A stretch of DNA of 64,000 nucleotides from contig NC_092577.1 of NCBI RefSeq assembly GCF_037975245.1, positions 31,339,398-31,403,397 of the forward strand, in the 5' to 3' direction. Positions 26,101 to 38,100 of the stretch are shown piece by piece. The position numbers and the translations under genes are program-made. The stretch is from Apostichopus japonicus. Lineage: Eukaryota; Echinodermata; Holothuroidea; Aspidochirotida; Stichopodidae. The notes beneath the pieces were generated by a model. The model was not told the origin of the DNA and ran no database searches. It saw only the letters and a list, made by a program, of their open reading frames with translations. Each line of letters opens with the position of its first letter. Position 1 is the stretch's first letter.

Positions 26101-29100
26101 CCTCGAGGAGGCATTTCGTGTGTGCACTTTTCTTGCACTCAGTCTTTGAAAGATAGAACCCAAAATTTGATAACAGAAAATTACTGGGTGCTCAATGTTA
26201 AAACATCTATTAAATGTTAAACATATTAAACAGATATCATGTAAGATATAACACTAGCAGTACTCAGAGAGATGATTTAGTCGTTCTAGACAACATTTAT
26301 GATCAGTGGATTGCATAATCAGAGAAATTCATACCAGAAACGACCGATGTTTGACTGACTCCCAGATCATTGCATATTTTGAACAAGAGTCTCGAAATGT
26401 GAAATAAGGAACAAGATCCTTAGCACCGGCAGTTTTCTCGACAATGACAACTTTTCAATGAATTTTATTGGTCGTACCAACCAAGATGACGTACTGTTTT
26501 GCATAATTATTTTGCTTGAGGGAGCATGTTAAGAATTGGTATGGTAGCTACATGACATACAAGAGCCTGCAACCTATGTCAACATATTAAAGGTTACTGA
26601 ATATGATGCTAGTTTTAAAGTGCATTGCATATTTATTTTATACATTTCAATTTTTTTTTTTGCCTTTTTAATGAATGAAGAAATCATTTTTGATTTCTTA
26701 TTAATATTCAGTGTTATAAGTATTTAGTTAGAAAATGGTTGTATGATGAAAAATTCTGGTAATGAGTTACAGTGTCAACCACTGAAGTATGGTATGTTGG
26801 AGAATAGCACTTCCACTTTGTAAGTGGGAGTCTACAGTTAACCCACATTTAAAGTAAAGAGATATGCAAGAAATTATCTTACGTGTAACCAAGGATTCAT
26901 CTGTTTCTTTCTCTTCATCATCCTGGTTGAGCTCCTCATCATCCTTGCTATCCTCACTTTGCCCTTCTCCTGTTTGTTCTACAGGAATGTCATTGTCTTC
27001 TGCTGTTTCCTTAGCTGGTTCATCTTCTACAACTTCTTCTGTTTGTTCTACAGGAATGTCACTGTCTTCGGCTGTTGCCTCAGCTGGTTCATCTTCTACT
27101 TTTTCTTCAACTGGTTCATCTTCTTTTTCTTTTGTTTGTTCTACAGGAATGTCACTGTCTTCTGGTGTTTCCTCAACTGGTTCATCATCTACTTTTTCCT
27201 CCACTGGTTCCTCATCCACTTCTTCTTTTTGTTCTACAGGAACATCACTGTCTTCTGCTGTTTCCTCAACTGGTTCATCTTCTACTTTTACCTCGACTGG
27301 TTCCTCTACTACTTCTTCTGTTTGTTCTACAGGAATGTCACTGTCTTCTGCTGTTTCCTCAGCTGGTTCATCTTCTACTTTTTCCTCAACTGGTTCCTCT
27401 TCTACTTCTTCTGTTTGTTCTACAGGAATGTCACTGTCTTCTGCTGTTTCCTCGACTGGTTCATCATCTACTTTTTCCTCAACTGGTTCCTCTTCTACTT
27501 CTTCTTTTTGTTCTACAGGAATGTCACTGTCTTTGGCTAGTTCCTCAACTGGTTCATCATCTACTTTTTCCTGAACTGGTTCCTCTTCAACTTCTTCTTC
27601 TTCTTTTTGTTCTACAGGAATGTCACTGTCTTTGGCTGTGTCCTCAGCTGGTTCATCATGTACTATTTCCTCAGCTGGTTCCTCTTCAACTTCTTCTTTT
27701 TGTTCTACAGGAATGTCACTGTCTTTGGCTGTTTCCTCAGCTGCTTCATCATGTACTTTCTCCTGAACTGGTTCCTCCTCAACTTCTTCTTCTTCTTTTT
27801 GTTCTACAGGAATGTCACTGTCTTTGGCTGTTTCCTCAGCTGGTTCATCATCTACTTTTTCCTGAACTGGTTCCTCTTCAACTTCTTTTTCTTCTACAGG
27901 AATGTCACTGTCTTTGGTTGTTTCCTCAGCTGGTTCATCATCTACTTTTTCCTGAACTGGTTCCTCTTCAACTTCTTTTTCTTCTGTTTGTTCTACAGGA
28001 ATGTCACTGTCTTCTACTGTTTCCTTAGCTGGTTCATCTTCTACTTTTTCCTCAACTGGTTCCTCTTCAACTTCTTCTGTTTGTTCTACACTGTCTTCTG
28101 CTGTTTGCTCAGCTGGTTCATCATCTACTTTTTCCTCAACTGGTTCCTCTTCAACTTCTTCTTCTGTTTGTTCTATAGGAATGTCACTGTCTTTTGCTGT
28201 TTCCTCAGCTGGTTCATCTTCCACATTTTCCTCAACTGGTTCCTCTTCAGCTTCTTCTTTTGTTTGTTCTACAGGAATGGCACTGTCCTCTGATGTTTCC
28301 TCAGCTGGTTCATCTTCTACTTTTTCCTCAACTGGTTGCTCTTCAACTTCTTCTTCTGTTTGTTCTATAGGAATGTCACTATCTTCTGCTGTTTCCTCGA
28401 CTGGTTCATCTTCAGTTTCTTCTTCTGTTTGTTCTACAAGAATGTCACTGTCTTCTGCTGTTTCCTGAACTGGTTCATCTTCTATTTGTTCCTCAACTGG
28501 TTCCTCTTCTACTTCTTCTTTTGTTTGGTCTACAGGAATGTCACTGTCTTCTGCTATTTCTTCAACTAGCTCATCTTCTACTTTTTCCTCCACTGGTTCC
28601 TCTTCTACTTCTTCTGTTTGTTCTACAAGAATGTCACTGTCTTCTGCTGTTTCCTCAGCTGGTTCATCTTCTACTTTTTCCTCAACTGGTTCCTCTTTTA
28701 CTTCTTCTTCTGTTTGTTCTACAGGAATGTCACTGTCTTCGGCTGTTTCCTCAGCTGGTTCATCTTCTTCTGTTTGTTCTACAGGAATGTCACTGTCTTC
28801 GGCTGTTTCCTCAGCTGGTTCATCTTCTACTTCTTCTGTTTGTTCTACAGGAATGTCACTGTCTTCGGCTGTTTCCTCAGCTGGTTCATCTTCTTCTGTT
28901 TGTTCTACAGGAATGTCACTGTCTTCGGCTGTTTCCTCAGCTGGTTCATCTTCTACTTCTTCTGTTTGTTCTACAGGAATGTCACTGTCTTCGGCTGTTT
29001 CCTCAACTGGTTCATCTTCTACTTTTTCCTCAACAGGTTCCTCTTCTACATCTTCTGTTTGTTCAACAGGAATGTCACTGTCTTTTGTTGGTTCCTCAAT

Positions 29101-32100
29101 GGGTTCACTATCATCTTGTTCTTCTTCCAAAGGAATTTCCTCTGCTTTCTCTTCCAGAATCGTTTCTGCTTCATCACCATTGGATTCTTCAGCTGCTATA
29201 TCCTCAGAAGCTTCTTTGACTTCTACATCTTCTATAACTTCTTCTAATTTCAAATTCAAAAAAGCAAACAAGTGATAGTTTCTTGTCATGACCCCTTCAA
29301 TCTGGATGACAAGTACGAACTATATTTAATGGAAAAGAAAATATATCTACCAGTTCTTAATTTTTCCAGAGCTTTGAAACTCAAGGATTCACCCACAGAT
29401 GGCAATATGAAATATTGTCCAAGAAAACTCAACTAAATTTTATATAAAGTATTGTTGTAGCAGTTACTGTATTTGCTTATTTAGTCGGTAATTTTTTTTA
29501 TCCAATAGAAGGCCTTTGCTCACCATTTCATATGCTCTCTGTTAAAAAGGTATATACCATATTTAACAGACTTTCCTCACGAGGAGACTAGAGAAGATTG
29601 CAAGGTTCTCTCATGTATGATGTCGTCAAGTTTACAAGTTCTGCTCTTCAATGAATTTCGTTGAAAATTCATCAACACAAAAGTAAAACATTTAGAAAAA
29701 GAAGTAACCTCCACCAGTTGAGTGCAAAACCATGGCAGCGAGTAACTTTTTAAGCGTGAAGCAGAATTGGTTTTAGCAAATATTGACCTCCACCGTCTTA
29801 GCTCGAAAGAGAATTTAACAATGTACACGATAACAGTTGACATTACAGTTGTAAGACTGCCTCCACCAAATTTGGGGTTGAACTTTGTCACAATTTCTTC
29901 TTCTTTGAAAAGGCAGTTTTTCCTCCTTCTTTTATTTAACATTGTAAGTACCTTTTTCTGCATGTTAAGCTCTAATAGGTTCACATATTTTCTATTAACT
30001 CCCTTCCTCTATATATGGCTGATTACTGAACTGTCTGTACACACAGTATCTTACATTCCTGAACAGGGAATTATTTAGAATTCATTATTTGTGTAGCAGT
30101 TTTGCCAGCTCTAGATTTTGTCTACTTATAAAATGCAATGGTTCATACAAAAGAAAAGAACAAATTTGCTATGTAAACATCTTTGAACTTTCATAGCGAA
30201 AAGGTTAACCATTTCTGCATAGAATTTTGCAATGCTATAACGGATAAAAAAAAAATATTCCCTGCTGATAAAATCTACCAGGTCAGCTCCCTGAAATTTC
30301 TACTTGTTCATTTCTGCTTACATATTTAGGTAACCTTTTACACAGTATTTAACAGTTTGCCCAAAATTACTGAAACATCTGTACATGTCAACTGGATTCT
30401 CATATTTGACCGCCACTCCTTACCAGCCTTTGCTTTAGGTGGGTCCTGTTTCCCTCCCGGGCCAGTATCCGGTCCATCCTTCCCCAGAGCTTGATCCACG
30501 AAAGCTTTGGCACTGATCCATACTGGACTGTCTGTTGGCAGATTTCCATAAAAATGAAGCTTGAAAAAATTCCTGGATCATAAGAGTAACAAGTTGAAGG
30601 AACAGGTCCTTACTGTCACATTTGTAACAGAGAAATTTCAAGTTTCTTTTTTTTTCATCAGAGTAATTCTACAATTTGTTCATGCTAGCTCCTGATAACA
30701 GTTTAACTGAAATGACAGGACGTTCTACTGAAGCAATATTTCTCTGCTCACTGAGTTATTACAAGTGGATCAAAAAGGTGGATAAAAGCCTGGTCGATAT
30801 TTGCTTCCAAAAGTACCCAAAAAAGGAGAATGTTGACCAAACAACGAGGTGCAAAATGATAACAACTATCCATTAAGCATTTTGTTGATACCTAAAATTC
30901 AGGGGTTGATATTTGGTTAGAAAGGTACAGCCCCCAGAAATGTAGACTATAGTTTCTAATTTTTTAAATTTGAATTCATGATATCAACTGTTGTTAACAA
31001 GGTTTTCACTCTAGTTTGATGAACATACAGTATTTTCACAAGGATAGCACTTACACTGTACCTTACTGTGAATAAAACACACTACCTGTTGCTTTTAATA
31101 GAAAATAGTAAATTTCAGGTAATCCTTTCATTGTCACTCTTCGGGGCATAGATCTGGCTTTAACACTTGTACTTTTCAATAAATTTATTCAAGTCCTATG
31201 AAAAGTGCTTTGAGATATTCTTTAATTATGATCATTATTATTAGTGTTGTTTTGTAGATGTCTATTTCTTCAACTTAAACTCATTATGTCCATGTTGTGT
31301 TCATATTGTAAATTCTTACTTTCAAAGTAACATTTATATTGTTCTTAAAGTTTTGCTGAAACATCTTTTCTTGTTGTTGCAATGTTTTGTTTTAAGAGCT
31401 TCTTCCACACAAACTGATCATGTCCAGGCCAAAGTTACAAATATTATACCTTGGTACAATACTGTACATTCAAGGTAAACAGGTACAACTTGACAATAAT
31501 TGCTTTATGACTACACACTTGACTGATGTTAAGGACGGTTGTTAAACTATATTAACCTAACTCTACTAGTGTACATACCACTGGTATACATACCAGATAT
31601 CTAGGTAAACTCACTGCAGGACTAAGCTGCAGGTGGGAGTTGACACACAATTGTTTGCCCATATAGAGTGCCAACACTCAGGCACTCTTAAAACCATTGC
31701 TTTCACTGTACAGATTGTAAACACTCTCTACATGTACAGTATGTACTCAGACTTCATGATTCATAACTTCGACAAAGATCAAAGATTTGCTAGGGAGGTA
31801 CAGTAGGTAGGGAGACAGGTAGGTACGGTGGGAGGGAGGTAGGTAGGGAAGGAGGTAAAGTAGATAGGAACCGAGGGAGGTAGGTAGGGAAGTAGGTAGG
31901 TAGGTAGGGAGTGAGGTAGGTACTGTAGGTAGGGAGGTAGATAGGTAGGAAGGAATGGAGGGAGGTAGATAGGGAGGTAGGTAGGTAGGTAGGAAGGGAA
32001 GTAGTTAGGTACAGTAGGTAGAGAGGTAGGTAAGGAAATAGGTGATATGTAGGGAGGGAGGTAGGGAGGTACAGTAGGGGGGTAGCAAGGGAGGGAAGTA

Positions 32101-35100
32101 CTGTAGGTAGGTAGCCTTAGGGAGAGAGGAAGGTAGGGAGGTAGGGAGGGAGGGAAGGAGGTAGGGAGGAAAGTAGGTAGGGAGGGATGGAGGTAGGTAC
32201 TTTAGGAAGGTAGGTAGGTAGGGAGGGAGGGAGATAGATAGGAAGGAATGGAGGGAGGTAGGGAGGGAGGGAAGTAGGTAGGTAGTTAGGGAGGGAGGTA
32301 GGTAGGTAGGGAAGTAGGTAGGTAAGTAGATAGGTAGGTAGGAAAGAATGGAGGGAGGTAGGTAGGAAGGTAGGTAGGGAGGGAGGGAGGTAGATAGGTA
32401 GGAATGAATGGAGGTAGGGAGTTATGGAGGTAGGTAGGTGGGTAGGGAGGTAGGTAGGGAGAGTAGTGGTAGCATAGTTCCAACCTTACCTTTAATTTCA
32501 TCAACAGAGATGACACCCAGTGCAATAGCAGCAGCTACACCTGCTACCACAACCAATGTAAACCCAAGGAGCATCTGCCATAGAGGAGTTCCTCCTGACT
32601 TAGTGGATTTGTGTGACTTTGTTGATCCATTAGAACTTCTCCCTACCGAGAAAGAACAGAAATTGATTATCAGTAAGATTCACTCATGCATATGACATAT
32701 GCATATGACATTGACCTTGTCAATTACATGATACTGTTTGTCACTGAAACTTGATTGTTGATCCATTAGAACTTCTCCCTACCAAGAAAGAACAGAAATT
32801 GATTATCAGTAAGATTTACTCATGCATATGACATATGCATATGACATTGACCTTGTCAATTACATGATACTGTTTGTCACTGAAACTTGATTGTTGATCC
32901 ATTAGAACTTCTCCCTACTGAGAAAGAACAGAAATTGATTATCAGTAAGATTTACTCATGCATATGACATATGCATATGACAGTGACCTTGTCAATTACA
33001 TGATACTGTTTGTCACTGAAACTTGATTGTTGATCCATTAGAACTTCTCCCTACCAAGAAAGAACAGAAATTGATTATCAGTAAGATTCACTCATGCATA
33101 TGACATATGCATATGACAGTGACCTTGTCAATTACATGATACTGTTTGTCACTGAAACTTGATTGTTGATCCATTAGAACTTCTCCCTACCAAGAAAGAA
33201 CAGAAATTGATTATCAGTAAGATTCACTCATGCATGACATATATATGCATATGACATTGACCTTATACAAAAATACATGATAGTGTTTGTCACTGAAAGT
33301 AAATAAATGCCATATTATAAGTTTAACATTAAAATAGTTTACTTTTTGACTCATTGGGAAAATTGATCTGAACCCTGGAAGGAATAAGGCTCTTTGACTG
33401 CATACTGTACGTACAACACTTCATACAGTAACAAGCAAGCATAACAAACCCTTTTTTGAATGAATATCTTTCTTTCTTTCTTTGTTTTCAAAAACCATAA
33501 CTTCTCAAAAGATCCAAAATTTCTTCAAATCCTTTGTACAGATAACTGAGTTTTCTGAAAACAAAAGAATCATCACAAACAGCAACCACAAAGTACAGAG
33601 TTGACAATATTCCCATTACAGAGATTTTAATGCTGAAAATAGTCAATGATGCGTTTCCAAATTTCCTGTTTTTTTAAATTGTTTGCAAATATTCTTGCAT
33701 CAATAGTTATCAATGAATACAAAGCGTGCTGTTTACATGCAACTGCTATCCCCTGTGAACAGATAGCCAAGTTTTCCCACAGGCTATCATAATATGTGTG
33801 CAGCTCAAATATCATAACGTTAGGCCTTGTTGACACATATATGACAAGAAACACTCATTGTAGGAAGTTGTAGCTGAAATGGTTTCTAAGAATATCACGT
33901 ATATTTGAATCATTGTTTTGGTCACAAAATGTTATGAGTTGAGACAATTTATCTATGATACTATCATCTATGATACCTGACCCTGCCCCCCCCCCCCCCC
34001 CCGTCACTCCTCTTCTCGTAGCTATCTTCCCCATTATTTTTCTCCACACCTTTCTGTCTTTGTCCTTCTCCAGTTTATTCCCTACCCTCTTCCCTTAATA
34101 CTCTCTTTGTCCCTCTACAGTTTATCTCCTACCTCTTCTCTTCCCACTGTTGGTTTCTTCTTCTCTCCATCCCTTGTACTAATCCTCTTACATCTATCTC
34201 TTTTTGTTCACCATGCTCATTAACCTGTCTGTATTCTGTACTTGTACAGTATTTCCCCCTTATGTTACTGTTACTTGTCATATAGCCTCCGAAGAAGATC
34301 CTGCTAGGATCGAAAGGTCAGGCCAAAGTACTTTTACACGTTTATGATACTAAAAAGTATTTTTCATCAAATTCATCTAATAGTATGATTCTCTCCCCAT
34401 TGAGAGTTGCTAATTATGTAAAATGTGCATACACACCACAGCAAACTTGCATACATTTTTACAGCCCCTTTCACCACAAGCTTCAGTTAAATTTTGTGTT
34501 TGAAGTGTAAACTATATACCTCATATTTCGAAAAAAGTAGCCATTGGCACTTGAGTTTTTAATTGACATTGCATAAAAAATTGTTTACATGGGAAAGGGG
34601 TCGGAACAGGCTGGAGTTGGGCTGACTTGCCTGTAGTGGTTGGGCCCGGGAAAAGGAAAAATGTGTCCAACTTTGAATTAAAACTTAAAGAATGAAATTG
34701 CATTGGGTAACTGTTAATGGTAAGTTAAGACAAAGTCTCATAAATGATGTGAGCAAGTACTAAGCCTTTTTAGGGGCGTATTCTTGTGTTGCTGAGATCG
34801 ATAAATATTTTCTACATCATTTAAAGGGCCTCAATTAAATCAGTTGAAAGTGTGGTATTTTTATTCTTGCATTTTCTCCCTAGGCACTAGATTTACTAGG
34901 ATTAATTATCTTGGTTTCCGACATTCATAGCATATTCATAGCCCATAACATTTTCATAGGTCTACCATATACATGTAAAGGAGTTGTATACCCGGTACAG
35001 AAGTGTGTACTGCATGGTGCCTAGGCTAGCATATATGGTAACTAGTCTACGGCAAAACTTCCTGCTTTCAAAATGCACATTAAATACCTATCACTTAAAT

Positions 35101-38100
35101 TAGGCTTTCAATGCACACAAGCCAATGTTTTGTCAGGGGTCATTATAACTAAGTATTCTGCATTCATGTCAAGGTATTTTAAAGTGCATGTTTTCATGGA
35201 GGACTGCAGGGACGCAAGTTTTTTCTGAACAGACGCAAACAATTTTTAAGACGTCGAGTCCCGCGGACGTAACTGTTATACAGTAATCCTACTTTACAAC
35301 AATACTGCCGACTGTGTGGGAATTTCCCATATAAATTTTAACGACCAAAAGTCACTGTACTGTATATACTTTACCTACTGTACATGTAGAAGTTAATGTA
35401 CTGTACAAATTCATTGCTATAGATTTGGTAGAGCTGAATTATAAAGTAAGCCAACTCGGCAGTTCCATGATTGTCGGCGAAAATGGTTTACCAAAATGAC
35501 AGATAATTGTGTACCGTGGATACTATACTCGACTGTTTAGGGGTTGCCTGCGCACAACCAAGCCGTAGTGATATCAATGTTCAACAAACTTTTTTAATTG
35601 GCACATGTTAATGAATTCCTTTAAAACACATTTCGCATTTCCCTGAAATGGTTCTCTGTAATCAATTGTATAGATTTTAAATGTGTTTTGCTGTATGTTT
35701 TTAAATGCTCCGTGAAATTAATGAACAACCTCCGTACATGAAAATTCTTGTACATAATGCATGTGCATAGAGGGAACCATTTTTACAGTCTATTCTCATT
35801 GTTTATTCCAATGTACTGCTTTTATCATACTGTGTAATGTTTGCAACGATATTCTTGCTAATACTGTATATTGGGGTTCAAGAGTACAAAATGTCAAGCG
35901 TAGTACATCATGTTCTATTCGCCAAAGCTAAAATTCTACTCCAGTGGCGAATTGGCGACCATATTTGTCGAGGCATGGCTGGTAGTATTAAAGGCAAATG
36001 CTTTGTGTTTCAGAGAGCTACTGCACTTCTCAGCAACTCCCTGACTGAATAATAGACAACTTTCCCAAGAAATAAAAAAAAAGTGTCTTTTCTCCAAACT
36101 GTACTATTGTCCCCCCCCCCCCCCCCCGTAGGAACTGTATAGACCTGTATAGTATCTCAGTATGTGACTGAATTAAACTATGTACTAAGAAAGCATTGCC
36201 ACACTGTACTATTTGTGGAATGCATGATTCAACCTAATTATGTACAGGATAGAACATATACATTCCACAAGATTATCTCTCCTTACTGAAAAAGGTGGTA
36301 ACTGCTGTACTGTTATCCTTCACTAGCCCTAGCACTGGCAGAATTATCATAGCCAATAAGTTTACCAACTTCTTGCCTGATTACTGTCATGTAGTTTTAA
36401 GTTTTAAAACTAGGGTTTGCTCATCTGTGATGTCAAGTCTTGTCTTTATGCTACAGAAAGTGTATGAAGATTAATAAGCAGTTTGCTAACAGTTTTTATT
36501 TTATTAAGATTAATAACTGTATATTAGTAATCTAAGTAGTTCATTGTAGCTAACATTAACAATTTCGAGGTCCAAGCAACTAACCTTGCACAAGATCGTG
36601 ATACGTGGCGGAGGTTAATCACTGAGGCATGTCGGATAGACGAGACTCAACTTTCTACTACTACTACTATATTGTAGCTAAAGGTAGCATGCTAGCCTTA
36701 TTGATAACTACTGTAGTACAAGATCATGAAAGGGGTCTGTGTTCCAATTGTTTCTCATGGTTGTGCTATAAAGTACTACAAGTAGACCCTACTACATTTC
36801 AAATTTTAGACTTTAAACATTACATAGTATGACATATATATTATGAGGCTTAAAGGCATTGAAGACTTGCCCCAAATCGCGTGCAGCCATCTGAAAAAGT
36901 TAACTTTCTGTTGCGTGCAAGTGAAGTTTTGTTTGTGTTGCTAAAAAATGCAGACAACAATGAAACGTGATACCTTGTCATCTTTAGCTGGACCTGAGAT
37001 ATCCATCGCTGTACATATCGTGTGTACACTGTGCTGTGGGTATTGACAGCACCTGTATGTTCACTGACTGCACACTAGTGTCTAATTACCGAAGGTAGCA
37101 AGCTGTGTGTGTATTTCCTGGGATCGATGGTGGTGTCTAACACTCTGTTACACCTCATTGAAAACTAGGTCAGATTACCGGCATAAGACGTTTCTTTTCG
37201 CGCAAGTCTTCACATCCTTTAATATCAAAAAGATTAATGCATTCCTCTTATGCTAGTCTCATTTCAAATTTTGGAGATTATAATCAAATACTGATGGCCC
37301 ATAGATTACCCAGCTGATGCAATGAAACTATGGAGAGAATGACTAAGAATTTAGAAACACTTAATTGCAGAATACACCGCACCACATAGCAGGCTGTAGC
37401 TGACAATACTGTCTCACAAACCAGGTTTTTTGTTAAGAATTGTAGTAGGTGGGTCAAGTTGAAAAGTTGGCGGGACTGTCTGTACCCGGACATGGGGGAG
37501 GGGTCTAAGGGGAGGGGGTGAAAATTGGAATTTAAAAAGTCTCTAGAAGCCAAATGGTGCAATATACAGCTGTTTGGTCAATGATATTGCCCCCCCTCCC
37601 AATCACCCCTTTCTTCTGTCCTATTTTTCACAAACAAAAAACAAACTCACGTTGAAGTTTCAATCACACCTGACCTGGTTGTGGGTATTTATTCCTCTTG
37701 ATTTTTTGGCGTCATTTTTTATATATTTTTTTAGCCGGGTCATGTACGTGCAGTAGGCGGGTCATTTGACCCGGGTCCCGGCTACTAACGAAAACCCTGC
37801 AAACTAGGTAACCAAGTTACCCTTTCACAAAACGGCTAACTTAAAATAAGACTGAGAATCTGATTACATTTTTAGTAATAATATCACAATAAAATTATAA
37901 TTTCAACAGGTCCCATAGTAACAATGTAAAGATGGGTCAGTTTTAACGGAATGGCAAAAAAATAAACTCCAGTGTAGCCACAACAGCACTACTATTAATA
38001 CTTACTATTACTAGGCCTTCTACTACTAGTACTACTGTACTGGTACTACAACTACTACTACTAGACTCCCCATAGCATAGCCGATGCCTTAGCCAACCAC

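Noticed and set aside
26864-29275. Several long + strand frames (up to 317 codons) rich in Ser/Gly or Leu/Phe
   Set aside because: They are the reverse complement of the acidic ASPH repeat exon; its codon pattern leaves several antisense frames open. No motif or splice context of their own.
32286-32525. Minus-strand frame of Pro/Tyr/Leu repeats (LPPSLPTYLP)
   Set aside because: Translation of the GGTA/GGGA simple repeat; no gene evidence.
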